A stretch of DNA of 64,000 bases from positions 1 through 64,000 of the forward strand of contig CBDHDJ010000003.1 of the NCBI GenBank assembly GCA_965261645.1, read 5' to 3'. The translations under genes were made by a program, and so were the position numbers. The notes below the pieces were generated by a model. The model was not told where the DNA came from and ran no database searches. It saw nothing but the letters and a program-made list of their open reading frames with translations. This DNA comes from CBDHDJ01 sp965261645. Lineage in GTDB: Bacteria > Pseudomonadota > Alphaproteobacteria > SHVV01. Positions 51,438 through 60,017 of the stretch are shown piece after piece. Positions within the stretch are counted from its first letter, which is position 1; every line of letters begins with the position of its first letter.

Positions 51438-52487
51438 ATGGCGACAACTCAACGCAAGAAAAGAACCGCAAAAGGCAAGTCGAACGGCAAATCGCGCGGC
51501 AAAACCAACGGGCCCGATCTATCCCGTGTCGCGCGCGACGAACTTCTCACCCATTACCGGAACATGCTCCTGATCCGCCGTTTCGAGGAAAAGGCAGGGC
51601 AGCTCTACGGCATGGGTCTGATCGGCGGCTTCTGCCACCTTTATATCGGTCAAGAGGCCGTCGTCACCGGCATGCAAGCGGCCCTTTCCGAAGTCGACAC
51701 AGTGATCACGGGCTACCGCGACCATGGCCATATGCTGGCCTGCGGCATGGAGCCGCGCGGCGTGATGGCCGAGCTCACCGGTCGCGTCAGCGGCTATTCG
51801 AGGGGCAAGGGCGGGTCGATGCACATGTTCTCGGATGAGAAGAATTTTTATGGCGGCCACGGCATCGTCGGCGCGCCGCTGCCGCTTGGCACGGGTATCG
51901 CATTTGCCCACAGGTACCGCGACGATGGCGGTGTGTGCCTGACCTATTTCGGCGATGGCGCGTCCAATCAGGGGCAAGTCTACGAATCCTTCAACATGGC
52001 GGCGTTGTGGAAACTGCCGATCGTCTACATCGTCGAAAACAACCAATACGCGATGGGCACGTCGATCAACCGCAGCAGCGCCCAGACCGAACTCTATCGT
52101 CGCGGCGAAGGCATGGGCATCAGTGGTACGCGGGTCGACGGCATGGATATCTTGGCCATGAAAGCGGCCGGTGAAAAGGCCGTCGAGCATTGCCGCAAGG
52201 GCAAGGGACCGGTCGTTCTGGAGGCGCTGACTTACCGTTATCGCGGCCATTCGATGTCGGACCCAGCCAAATACCGCACCCGTGACGAGGTTGACCAGGT
52301 GCGCCAAGAGCGCGATCCCATCGAGCGCTGCAAGAGCTGGTTGATCGATGCGGGCTTTGCCGATGACGACGCGCTCAAGGTCATCGACACGGAGATCCGC
52401 GAGATCGTCAACGATGCCGCGGAGTACGCCCAGTCAAGCCCAGAGCCCGATCCGGCGGAGCTCTACACGGATATTTACACCTCGTGA
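51438..52487 (+). CDS. pdhA: Pyruvate dehydrogenase E1 component, alpha subunit
   Basis: Thiamine-diphosphate enzyme that decarboxylates pyruvate, 349 residues from ATG 51438 (preceded by a GTGTGGGG stretch). A basic N-terminal tail precedes RNMLLIRRFEEKAGQLYGMG. The ThDP-binding motif begins with LTYFGDGASNQGQVYESFNMA, and the phosphorylation-loop equivalent YRYRGHSMSDPAKYRTRDE is conserved. It heads the pdhA-pdhB-pdhC-lpdA-lipA series. Confidence 0.96.
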   Translation: MATTQRKKRTAKGKSNGKSRGKTNGPDLSRVARDELLTHYRNMLLIRRFEEKAGQLYGMGLIGGFCHLYIGQEAVVTGMQAALSEVDTVITGYRDHGHMLACGMEPRGVMAELTGRVSGYSRGKGGSMHMFSDEKNFYGGHGIVGAPLPLGTGIAFAHRYRDDGGVCLTYFGDGASNQGQVYESFNMAALWKLPIVYIVENNQYAMGTSINRSSAQTELYRRGEGMGISGTRVDGMDILAMKAAGEKAVEHCRKGKGPVVLEALTYRYRGHSMSDPAKYRTRDEVDQVRQERDPIERCKSWLIDAGFADDDALKVIDTEIREIVNDAAEYAQSSPEPDPAELYTDIYTS

Positions 52488-52541
52488 CCGGCGCGCACCG
52501 CGATATTCCCGCAGCCGACACGGGCCAGGTAGGCTAATCGC

Positions 52542-53945
52542 ATGTCCGTCTCGATCCTCATGCCGGCGCTCTCGCCCACCATGACGGAGGGGACGCTTTC
52601 ACGTTGGCTAAAGCGTGAGGGTGATGCCGTGGCGGTCGGCGATGTGATCGCCGAGATCGAGACCGACAAGGCGACGATGGAGATCGAGGCGGTCGAGGAA
52701 GGCGTGCTCGGCCGCATCATGGTGCCGGAAGGCACCGAGCAGGTTCCGGTCAACACGGTCATCGCGGTCTTGGCCGAAGAGGGCGAGGACCTTTCGGCGC
52801 TCGAAGCGCCCGCGCAGCCGGCCGCGCCAGCACCGGCGGAGGCACCCGCCGTCGATGCGCCGCCGCAAGCCGAAAAAGCGCCCGCTGTCCCGGCGGCAGT
52901 GGCGCCCGTGCCTGAGGCCCCGCCCGCCCCCAACGAAACCGACGTTCCGGCCGGGACCGAGATGGTGAACATCACCGTGCGCCAAGCCTTACGGGATGCC
53001 ATGGCGGAAGAAATGCGCCGCGATCAGGACGTATTCCTCATCGGCGAGGAGGTTGCCGAGTACCAGGGTGCGTACAAGGTGAGTCAGGGTCTGCTTGAGG
53101 AGTTCGGCGAGCGCCGGGTGATCGATACGCCGATCACCGAGCAGGGCTTCGCTGGCGTCGGGGTCGGTGCCGCGTTCACCGGCCTCAAACCGATCGTCGA
53201 GTTCATGACCTTTAACTTCGCCATGCAGGCCATCGATCATCTCGTCAATTCGGCGGCCAAGACGCTTTACATGTCGGGCGGGCAGGTTCATTGCCCGATC
53301 GTCTTCCGCGGGCCCAATGGGGCCGCCTCACGGGTCGCCGCCCAGCATTCCCAGTGCTACGCCAGCTGGTATGCGCGAGTGCCAGGCCTCAAGGTCGTCG
53401 CGCCTTACAGCGCCGCCGACGCCAAGGGCTTGCTGAAGTCAGCCGTGCGCGATTCCAATCCGGTGATCTTTTTGGAGAACGAGATTCTCTACGGCCACTC
53501 GTTCGATGTGCCGGTGCTCGACGATTACACGGTGCCCATCGGCAAGGCGCGCATCGTGCGGACGGGGACCGATGTCACCATCATCGGTTATTCCATCGCC
53601 GTTGGTTTCGCGCTGCAGGCGGCCGAGCAACTCGCCGCCGAGAATATCGACGCCGAGGTCATCGACCTTCGCACCTTGCGCCCGCTCGATATTGCCACTG
53701 TGCTTGACTCGCTCGCCAAGACCAATCGCGCGGTCACGGTGGAGGAGGGCTGGCCGGTCGCCAATATCGGGGCGGAGTTGTCCGCGCAGCTGATGGAGCA
53801 GGGCTTCGATCTGTTAGACGCGCCGGTGACGCGGGTAACGGGCAAGGATGTGCCCATGCCCTATGCAGCCAACCTCGAACAGCTGGCCTTGCCGCATCCC
53901 GAGGATGTCGTCCAGGCCGCACGGGCCGTCTGTCATCGGAACTAA
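52542..53945 (+). CDS. pdhB: Pyruvate dehydrogenase E1 component, beta subunit, with lipoyl domain
   Basis: 467 residues. Residues 1-80 form a lipoyl domain with the lipoylated lysine in EIETDKATMEIEAV (Lys43). A proline-alanine linker (about 85-135) leads to the E1-beta domain (about 145-467) with EVAEYQGAYKVSQGL and TPITEQGFAGVGVGAAF. A lipoyl domain on E1-beta is typical of alphaproteobacteria. The start is the ATG in a run following GCTAATCGC; no long overlap with pdhA. Confidence 0.96.
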   Translation: MSVSILMPALSPTMTEGTLSRWLKREGDAVAVGDVIAEIETDKATMEIEAVEEGVLGRIMVPEGTEQVPVNTVIAVLAEEGEDLSALEAPAQPAAPAPAEAPAVDAPPQAEKAPAVPAAVAPVPEAPPAPNETDVPAGTEMVNITVRQALRDAMAEEMRRDQDVFLIGEEVAEYQGAYKVSQGLLEEFGERRVIDTPITEQGFAGVGVGAAFTGLKPIVEFMTFNFAMQAIDHLVNSAAKTLYMSGGQVHCPIVFRGPNGAASRVAAQHSQCYASWYARVPGLKVVAPYSAADAKGLLKSAVRDSNPVIFLENEILYGHSFDVPVLDDYTVPIGKARIVRTGTDVTIIGYSIAVGFALQAAEQLAAENIDAEVIDLRTLRPLDIATVLDSLAKTNRAVTVEEGWPVANIGAELSAQLMEQGFDLLDAPVTRVTGKDVPMPYAANLEQLALPHPEDVVQAARAVCHRN

Positions 53946-53990
53946 CCCGTCTGGATGGGCTGATAGAAAGGCTCCCTCATAGGAGAACCC

Positions 53991-55289
53991 ATGCCGATAC
54001 CGATTACCATGCCGGCGCTTTCGCCCACCATGACCGATGGCAATCTCGCCAAGTGGTTGAAGGCGGAGGGTGAAGCCATCGCGATCGGTGACGTGATCGC
54101 CGAGATCGAGACGGACAAGGCGACGATGGAGGTCGAGGCGGTCGACGAGGGCGTTCTGGGCAAAATCCTGGTTCCCGAGGGGAGTGAGCACGTCGCCGTG
54201 AACGCGGTGATCGGGCTTATTCTCCAGGAAGGGGAAGACGAGGCCGCCGTCGAGGGTTATGCGGGGGACCAGCCCGCACCTGCCGCGCCGGCCCCGGCCC
54301 CACCGGCTGCCGCTCCGGCTCCGGCCCCCGAGGCTGCCCCGCCGTCCGCGACCCCACGACTGGAGGCGCCCGCGCCTGCACCAGCAGCACCTCAGGCGGC
54401 GGGCGGTGAGCGGATCAAAGCGAGCCCATTGGCCCGGCGCATGGCCAAGCAGGCCGGGCTTGATCTGGCCGCGCTCACCGGCTCGGGTCCCCAGGGCCGC
54501 ATCGTCAAGGCCGACATCGACGCCGCGCTGGCGGGCAAAGCGCCGGCCCCGGCCGCCGCGGCGCCACAGACCGTGGTGGGGGCGATCCCGGCCGCAGCGC
54601 CGACAGAGATCCCGCATAGCGCTATGCGCAAGACAATCGCCCGCCGCCTGGTCGAGGCCAAGCAGGTGGTCCCGCACATCTATCTCACCATCGATTGCGA
54701 AATCGACGAGCTTCTCGCGCTGCGCAAGAACCTCAACGGGCGCGCCGAGGAGTGCGGCGAGGACTACAAGATCTCCGTCAACGACTTCGTCGTTCGCGCT
54801 GTGGCGCTCGCGCTCCGCAAGGTGCCGCGAGTGAATTCCTCGTGGACCGACGAAGCGATGGTGCAACACGCCATGGCTGATGTCGCGGTGGCCGTGGCGC
54901 TGGAAGACGGTCTGATCACCCCAATCATCCGCAACGCCGATCAGAAGGGGTTGGCGACGATCTCGCGCGAGATCAAGGAGCTCGCCGGCCGCGCCCGCGA
55001 GGGCAAGCTTATGCCCGAGGAGTATCAAGGCGGCACCTTCTCGGTCTCCAACCTCGGTATGTTCGGGATCAGAGAGTTCAGCGCCATCATCAACCCGCCC
55101 CACGCGGCCATCCTCGCTGTCGGCGCGGGCCAGCAGCGTCCCGTCGTCAAGGACGGCGCGCTAGCCGTCGCCTCTATCATGAGCTGCACCATCTCGGCCG
55201 ATCACCGCGTGGTCGATGGTTCCGTGGCGGCGGAGTTCCTCCAGGCCTTCAAGGGTTATATCGACGATCCCTTGAGCATGCTGCTGTAG
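53991..55289 (+). CDS. pdhC: Pyruvate dehydrogenase E2, dihydrolipoyl acetyltransferase
   Basis: 432 residues. The N-terminal lipoyl domain has EIETDKATMEVEAVD (Lys43), followed by an alanine-proline linker, a peripheral subunit-binding domain (ASPLARRMAKQAGLDLAAL, about residues 143-180) and the acetyltransferase core ending with the catalytic SADHRVVDGSVAAEFL. It forms the core of the complex and binds E1 and E3. A clear AGGAGA precedes ATG 53991. Confidence 0.97.
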   Translation: MPIPITMPALSPTMTDGNLAKWLKAEGEAIAIGDVIAEIETDKATMEVEAVDEGVLGKILVPEGSEHVAVNAVIGLILQEGEDEAAVEGYAGDQPAPAAPAPAPPAAAPAPAPEAAPPSATPRLEAPAPAPAAPQAAGGERIKASPLARRMAKQAGLDLAALTGSGPQGRIVKADIDAALAGKAPAPAAAAPQTVVGAIPAAAPTEIPHSAMRKTIARRLVEAKQVVPHIYLTIDCEIDELLALRKNLNGRAEECGEDYKISVNDFVVRAVALALRKVPRVNSSWTDEAMVQHAMADVAVAVALEDGLITPIIRNADQKGLATISREIKELAGRAREGKLMPEEYQGGTFSVSNLGMFGIREFSAIINPPHAAILAVGAGQQRPVVKDGALAVASIMSCTISADHRVVDGSVAAEFLQAFKGYIDDPLSMLL

Positions 55290-55297
55290 GCAGCGCC

Positions 55298-56701
55298 ATG
55301 GCGGACAACAGTTTCGATACGGTGGTGCTCGGCGGTGGGCCCGGCGGTTACGTGACGGCGATTCGCGCCGCCCAGCTCGGCATGAAAACGGCCGTCGTCG
55401 AGCGCGAGCACCTTGGTGGGATCTGCCTCAACTGGGGCTGCATCCCGACCAAGGCGCTCCTTCGCGCCTCGGAGATCTACCATCTTCTCCACCGCCTCGA
55501 TGAGTTCGGCCTCTCCGCCGATAACATCGCCTTTGACACCGCCAAAGTGATCAAGCGCAGCCGCCAGATCGCCGATCAACTGTCGAAGGGCGTCGCGCAC
55601 CTCCTGAAGAAGAACAAGGTTGCCGTGTTCGACGGTCATGGCCGGCTGGCCGGCAAGGGTGCGGTCAAGGTTGAGAAGGACGCCAAGGCGGTGGCCGATC
55701 TCACGGCCAAGCACATCATTCTCGCTACCGGCGCGCGGGCGCGCGAGCTGCCGGGGCTCGAAGCGGACGGCAAACTTGTCTGGACTTACAAGGAGGCCAT
55801 GGTGCCGCCCGCAATGCCGAACTCGCTGCTGGTGATTGGCTCCGGCGCCATAGGCATCGAGTTCGCGAGCTTTTACTGCCAGCTCGGCGCCGAGGTGACG
55901 GTGGTCGAGATTCTCGACCGCGTGCTTCCCGTCGAGGACGAGGATATCTCGGCCCTCGCCCACAAGGCGTTCGAGAAACAGGGCATGCAGATCCGCACCT
56001 CGGCCGCGGTCGAGGGCCTGAAAAAGGGCAAGAACACCGTCACCGCAACTATCAAGCCGGAGAAGGGTAAAAACGAGACGATCACCGTCGATCGCGTGAT
56101 CCTTGCCGTCGGCATCACGGGCAATGTCGAGAACACCGGCCTCGAGGAGGGCGGCATCACGATCGAGCAGGGTCACGTCGTGGTCAACGAATGGTCGGAA
56201 ACCGGTGTACCCGGCGTCTATGCCATCGGCGATCTCACCGGTCCGCCCTGGCTTGCACACAAGGCGATGCACGAAGGGGTCATCTGCATCGAGCACATCG
56301 CCGGCCTCAACACGACCCACCCGCTCGATGTCTCCAACATTCCCGGGTGCACCTACTGTTATCCGCAAGTGGCGAGCGTCGGGCTCACCGAAGCCGCGGC
56401 CAAGGCGGCAGGACACGAGGTCAAGGTCGGCCGTTTTCCCTTCCTCGCCAATGGCAAGGCGATTGCCCTCGGGGAGTCCGAAGGATTGGTCAAAACGGTG
56501 TTCGATGCGAAGACCGGCGAGCTCCTCGGCGCCCACATGATCGGCGCCGAGGTGACCGAGCTCATCCAGGGCTATGGCATCGCCAAGACGCTGGAGACCA
56601 CCGAGCTCGATCTCATGCACACCATCTTCCCGCACCCGACGCTTTCCGAGATGATGCATGAGGCGGTCCTTGACGCGTACGGGCAGACACTCCATTTCTG
56701 A
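55298..56701 (+). CDS. lpdA: Dihydrolipoyl dehydrogenase (E3)
   Basis: Reoxidises the lipoyl groups, passing electrons to NAD+. 467 residues. The FAD motif VVLGGGPGGYVTAIRAAQLG is at the N-terminus, the redox disulphide is in GGICLNWGCIPTKALL, the NAD motif is LVIGSGAIGIEFASFY, and the C-terminal HPTLSEMMHEAV holds the catalytic H and E. It starts 9 nt after pdhC, so the four genes are one operon. Confidence 0.97.
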   Translation: MADNSFDTVVLGGGPGGYVTAIRAAQLGMKTAVVEREHLGGICLNWGCIPTKALLRASEIYHLLHRLDEFGLSADNIAFDTAKVIKRSRQIADQLSKGVAHLLKKNKVAVFDGHGRLAGKGAVKVEKDAKAVADLTAKHIILATGARARELPGLEADGKLVWTYKEAMVPPAMPNSLLVIGSGAIGIEFASFYCQLGAEVTVVEILDRVLPVEDEDISALAHKAFEKQGMQIRTSAAVEGLKKGKNTVTATIKPEKGKNETITVDRVILAVGITGNVENTGLEEGGITIEQGHVVVNEWSETGVPGVYAIGDLTGPPWLAHKAMHEGVICIEHIAGLNTTHPLDVSNIPGCTYCYPQVASVGLTEAAAKAAGHEVKVGRFPFLANGKAIALGESEGLVKTVFDAKTGELLGAHMIGAEVTELIQGYGIAKTLETTELDLMHTIFPHPTLSEMMHEAVLDAYGQTLHF

Positions 56702-56732
56702 AGAGCTCAATCAGTCGAACCCCAAGCGGCCC

Positions 56733-57677
56733 ATGACCGACACCGCTCAAGCCTCGCGCCATCCGGAGAAGGCGCACAAGCCGGATCAGCCCTCGCCGCG
56801 CAAGCCCGTGTGGATTCGCGTCAAGGCGCCGACCTCGCCGGGCTACGCCGCGACGCGCAGGCTGATGCGCGAGTTCAGCCTCAACACCGTATGCGAGGAG
56901 GCGGCGTGCCCCAACATCGGCGAGTGTTGGGCGCAGGGTCATGCGACGGTGATGATCCTCGGCAGCGTGTGCACGCGCGCCTGCGCGTTCTGCAACGTCG
57001 CCACCGGCCGGCCCGACGTGCTCGATCCGCACGAGCCCGATCACCTCGCCGATGCGGTCGGGCGCCTCGGCCTCAAGCACGTCGTCATCACCTCGGTGGA
57101 CCGCGACGACCTCGACAATGGCGGCGCCGAGCAGTTCGCGCGCTGTATCGAGCGCATCCGCGCGACCGCGCCCGACACCACGATCGAGGTGCTCACGCCC
57201 GATTTCCTGAAGAAGGACCGCGCGCTCGAGATCGTCGTGGCGGCGCGCCCGGACGTCTATAATCACAACCTCGAGACGGTGCGCCGGCTTTACCGCCCGG
57301 TGCGGCCCGGCGCCCAGTACGATCACTCGATCGATCTCTTGGCCCGCGTCAAGCGGCTCGACCCGAGCTTGTTCACCAAATCCGGCATCATGGTGGGGCT
57401 TGGTGAGAGGACAGATGAAGTGCGGGAGGTCATGGACGATCTCCGCTCAGCCGATGTTGATTTCCTCACCATCGGCCAGTATCTCCAGCCGACGCCCAAG
57501 CACATCGCCGTCGACCGCTTCGTCACGCCGGACGAGTTTGCCAACTACGCGGCCGAAGCCAAAGCGCGGGGGTTTCTCATGGTGTCGGCGACGCCGCTGA
57601 CGCGTTCGTCCTACCACGCAGCGAAGGATTTCGCGGCGCTCAGCGCGGCGCGCGGAGCCCGGGCCGCGACCCGCTAG
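56733..57677 (+). CDS. lipA: Lipoyl synthase
   Basis: Radical SAM enzyme that inserts sulphur into octanoyl groups, giving the lipoyl cofactor needed by PdhB and PdhC. 314 residues from ATG 56733. The auxiliary cluster cysteines are in CEEAACPNIGECW and the radical SAM cluster is CTRACAFCNV; the C-terminal RSSYHAAKDF holds the conserved serine ligand. Its position right after lpdA joins cofactor synthesis to the complex. Confidence 0.97.
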   Translation: MTDTAQASRHPEKAHKPDQPSPRKPVWIRVKAPTSPGYAATRRLMREFSLNTVCEEAACPNIGECWAQGHATVMILGSVCTRACAFCNVATGRPDVLDPHEPDHLADAVGRLGLKHVVITSVDRDDLDNGGAEQFARCIERIRATAPDTTIEVLTPDFLKKDRALEIVVAARPDVYNHNLETVRRLYRPVRPGAQYDHSIDLLARVKRLDPSLFTKSGIMVGLGERTDEVREVMDDLRSADVDFLTIGQYLQPTPKHIAVDRFVTPDEFANYAAEAKARGFLMVSATPLTRSSYHAAKDFAALSAARGARAATR

Positions 57678-57682
57678 ATCTC

Positions 57683-58165
57683 ATGCCGACCCACGCGGAA
57701 AAGCGGCTCCTGCCGCACGCGCAGGAGCAGCTCTTCGACCTCGTGGCCGACATCGAAAGCTACCCCGAGTTTCTGCCGTGGTGCACGGCCGCGCGCATCC
57801 GGGAGCGACAGGGCGATACGCTGCGCGCCGATCTCGTCATCGGCTTCAAGCTGTTTCGCGAACGCTTCAGCTCCACCGTCACCCTTAACCGGCCCGAGCG
57901 GATCGACGTGCGCTACGACGGTGGCCCGTTCCGCTACCTCGACAACCACTGGGTTTTCATCCCGGCGAACGAGGGCTGCGTCATCGACTTCTACGTCGAT
58001 TTCGAATTCCGCTCGCGGCTGCTGAAAAGCCTGATCGGCGCTGTGTTCAACGAGGCGGTGCGACGCATGGTGGCCGCGTTCGAAGTCCGAGCGCGGGTGC
58101 TCTATGGGCCCGAGAAGGCGCCGGCGGCCACGGCCACCGAAGGCGCCGCGCCCGATAGGGTTTAG
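57683..58165 (+). CDS. RatA/Coq10-family START-like protein
   Basis: 160 residues of the polyketide cyclase/START type (Coq10 and RatA group). ADIESYPEFLPWCTAARI near residue 25 and the terminal FNEAVRRMVAAFEVRA are family motifs. In other bacteria the group binds ubiquinone-like lipids; the RatA name as a ribosome toxin is disputed for this branch. It starts 5 nt after lipA. The IS5-c element inserted inside its stop codon, and a G supplied by the IS keeps the TAG. Confidence 0.85.
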   Translation: MPTHAEKRLLPHAQEQLFDLVADIESYPEFLPWCTAARIRERQGDTLRADLVIGFKLFRERFSSTVTLNRPERIDVRYDGGPFRYLDNHWVFIPANEGCVIDFYVDFEFRSRLLKSLIGAVFNEAVRRMVAAFEVRARVLYGPEKAPAATATEGAAPDRV

Positions 58166-58233
58166 GGTCCGGACCCATTAAGGGGATTCCCAAAGCGGGG
58201 CTGGCATGATTCATTGTTTCCAGCGAGGAGGCG

Positions 58234-58668
58234 ATGGAAATGTCGGATTTCTTTTGGTTTTCGGATGCGCAATGGGCTCGGATCGCGCCGCTTTTGCCGA
58301 CGGATACGCGCGGCATGGCGCGCGTCGACGATCGCCGGGTGCTGAGCGGGATCGTCCATGCCCTGAGGAATGGCGGGCGCTGGGCCGACTGTCCGCGTGA
58401 GGTCTACGGACCGAAGAAGACGCTCTACAACCGCTTTGTACGCTGGGCGGAGCGCGGCATCTGGGAACGGATATTCAGCGCGCTGGCGGGCGGCGAAGAC
58501 GCCCCCGACCGGCTGTTCATCGATTCAACCTGCATCAAGGTTCATCGCTGCGCCGGCGGCGGAAAAGGGGGGCCTTGGCCCATGGCATCGGCCGCACCAA
58601 GGGGGGCCGAAACACCAAGCTCCACGCTGTCTGCGATGCGAAAGGCAGGCCCCTCGTCCTGCTCCTGA
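58234..58668 (+). CDS. IS5-c transposase, first frame
   Basis: N-terminal frame of a two-frame IS5-type transposase. It contains the DUF4096 part (SDAQWARIAPLLPTDTRG) and the first catalytic aspartate in RLFIDSTCIKVH. The functional protein needs a shift at the GGAAAAGGGGGG run (58560-58572) into the second frame. The end after CAGGGKGG is not homologous. A GAGGAGG precedes the start. Confidence 0.88.
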   Translation: MEMSDFFWFSDAQWARIAPLLPTDTRGMARVDDRRVLSGIVHALRNGGRWADCPREVYGPKKTLYNRFVRWAERGIWERIFSALAGGEDAPDRLFIDSTCIKVHRCAGGGKGGPWPMASAAPRGAETPSSTLSAMRKAGPSSCS

Positions 58669-58997
58669 CACCAGGAAACGTCCATGATTGCAAGGTCGCC
58701 CAGCGCTGTATCGAAGCCATGCCGCCCGCCACCGAACTCGTCGCCGACAAGGGCTATGACAGCAAAGCCCTGCGCGACTGGCTAGCAGAACGCGGAACCA
58801 CGGCCGTCATCCCACCGCGCAAGAACCGCAAGGTCCAATACCATTATGACAAGACCGTCTACAGGCAGCGCAACATCATCGAGCGCATGTTTTGCCGCCT
58901 CAAGGACTGGCGCCGTATAGCCACCCGCTTCGACCGCAACATCAAAAACTTCATCGCCGCAATCGCCCTTGCCGCCGCCGTCATCTGGTGGCTGTAA
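58575..58997 (+). CDS. IS5-c transposase, second frame
   Basis: C-terminal frame, with TKGGRNTKLHAVCDAKGRPL, LVADKGYDSKAL and the glutamate-bearing RQRNIIERMFCRLKDWRRIA. It is read after frameshifting from the first frame. Both frames are clean, so the element may be active. Confidence 0.88.
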   Translation: MAHGIGRTKGGRNTKLHAVCDAKGRPLVLLLTPGNVHDCKVAQRCIEAMPPATELVADKGYDSKALRDWLAERGTTAVIPPRKNRKVQYHYDKTVYRQRNIIERMFCRLKDWRRIATRFDRNIKNFIAAIALAAAVIWWL

Positions 58998-59009
58998 TGA
59001 GTCCGGACC

Positions 59010-59504
59010 CTAGTCCCCCAGCCGAAGCAGAAGTAATTCGAGCGCGTCCTCGACGCTGGCGAGGCGCACGCCTGTGCGCCCCATATCGCCATAGGCACAG
59101 CGCTGGTGCAGGGTGGGCTGGCCCTCCCGCGCCGCGGCGAGATGGACGAGGCCGACGGGCCTATCCGCGGTGCCGCCAGAGGGCCCGGCGATGCCGGTGC
59201 AGGCGATGGAAATCTGGGCCGGGGAGCGGGCAAGCGCCCCTTCCGCCATGGCGCGGGCGACCTCTTCGCTAACCGCGCCGACCGTTGCAAGCAACGTTTC
59301 GGGGACGCCGAGAAGATCGGTTTTGGCCTGGTTGGTGTAGGTCACGAAGCCGCGCTCGACGACGTCGGACGAGCCCGCAATCTCTGTCAGGCACGCGGCG
59401 ATCAGGCCGCCGGTGCAGGATTCGGCCGTCGCGATCGTGAGGTTCTTGGCGCGGCAGCCATCGAGCACACGAGCCGCCTTGTCGCGCAACGCCTCATCGA
59501 ACAT
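59010..59504 (-). CDS. pncC: Nicotinamide-nucleotide amidase PncC (CinA C-terminal domain)
   Basis: A 164-residue protein of the CinA C-terminal family that removes the amide of nicotinamide mononucleotide. IATAESCTGGLIAACLTEI holds the catalytic serine, then GFVTYTNQAKTDLLGV and ISIACTGIAGPSGGT. ATG 59504 overlaps the pgpA stop (ATGA), favouring it over an upstream ATG at 59525. The last base of its stop codon is now provided by IS5-c; before insertion the codon would have been TAA. Confidence 0.93.
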   Translation of the reverse strand: MFDEALRDKAARVLDGCRAKNLTIATAESCTGGLIAACLTEIAGSSDVVERGFVTYTNQAKTDLLGVPETLLATVGAVSEEVARAMAEGALARSPAQISIACTGIAGPSGGTADRPVGLVHLAAAREGQPTLHQRCAYGDMGRTGVRLASVEDALELLLLRLGD

Positions 59505-60001
59505 CAGCCGGTCCCCGTCAGCCACATCAGGACCATGAGCGCGGCAATGGCGTAGACCGCCGCGAGAATGTCATCGAACATGACGCCGAATCCGCCACCG
59601 ATGACCCGATCGGCCAAACTGACCGGCCAGGGCTTGAGGATGTCGGTGAGGCGAAAGAGGAGGAAGCAGGCAATGTAAAACTGGGGTTCGGCGGGCGCGA
59701 AGATGAGCACCAGCCACTGGCCCGCCACCTCGTCGATGACCACCGGACCTGGGTCGGGCTCGCCGGCGGCCTCGATGAAGCGGCTCGCCGCCCACCAGCC
59801 GATGAGAAACACAAGACCCGTCGCAATGGCCAAAGCGGTGGAGCCGAAATAGACGCGAATGACGAACGCGGCGATCAGCGCCACGAGCGAGCCCCACGTC
59901 CCCGGCGCTCGCGGTAGAAGACCGATGCCCCCCACCGTGGCGATTAAAGCGGCAGGATGCCAAAACGAGAGGCCCTGCGGCAGCCGGGCGAGGCGGATCA
60001 T
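59504..60001 (-). CDS. pgpA: Phosphatidylglycerophosphatase A
   Basis: Membrane phosphatase that gives phosphatidylglycerol, 165 residues. GIGLLPRAPGTWGSLVAL, VVIDEVAGQWLVL and FRLTDILKPWPVS are the family motifs, with four membrane segments. ATG 60001 (MIRLARLPQG) is preferred over the longer frame from 60058, which would overlap ispDF. It overlaps pncC. Confidence 0.95.
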   Translation of the reverse strand: MIRLARLPQGLSFWHPAALIATVGGIGLLPRAPGTWGSLVALIAAFVIRVYFGSTALAIATGLVFLIGWWAASRFIEAAGEPDPGPVVIDEVAGQWLVLIFAPAEPQFYIACFLLFRLTDILKPWPVSLADRVIGGGFGVMFDDILAAVYAIAALMVLMWLTGTG

Positions 60002-60017
60002 CGGCCGCCCCGGGCCA

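Larger units (their letters stand above)
58165..59010 (+). mobile_element. IS5-family element (IS5-c)
   Basis: 846 bp with ends GGGTCCGGACCCATTA and, from the right, GGGTCCGGACTCATTA, flanked by TA (58163-58164, 59011-59012). It lies exactly between two convergent genes and keeps both stop codons. Confidence 0.92.

Noticed and set aside
52542..52780. Lipoyl domain on E1-beta as a new fusion
   Set aside because: This arrangement is well known in alphaproteobacterial pyruvate dehydrogenase.
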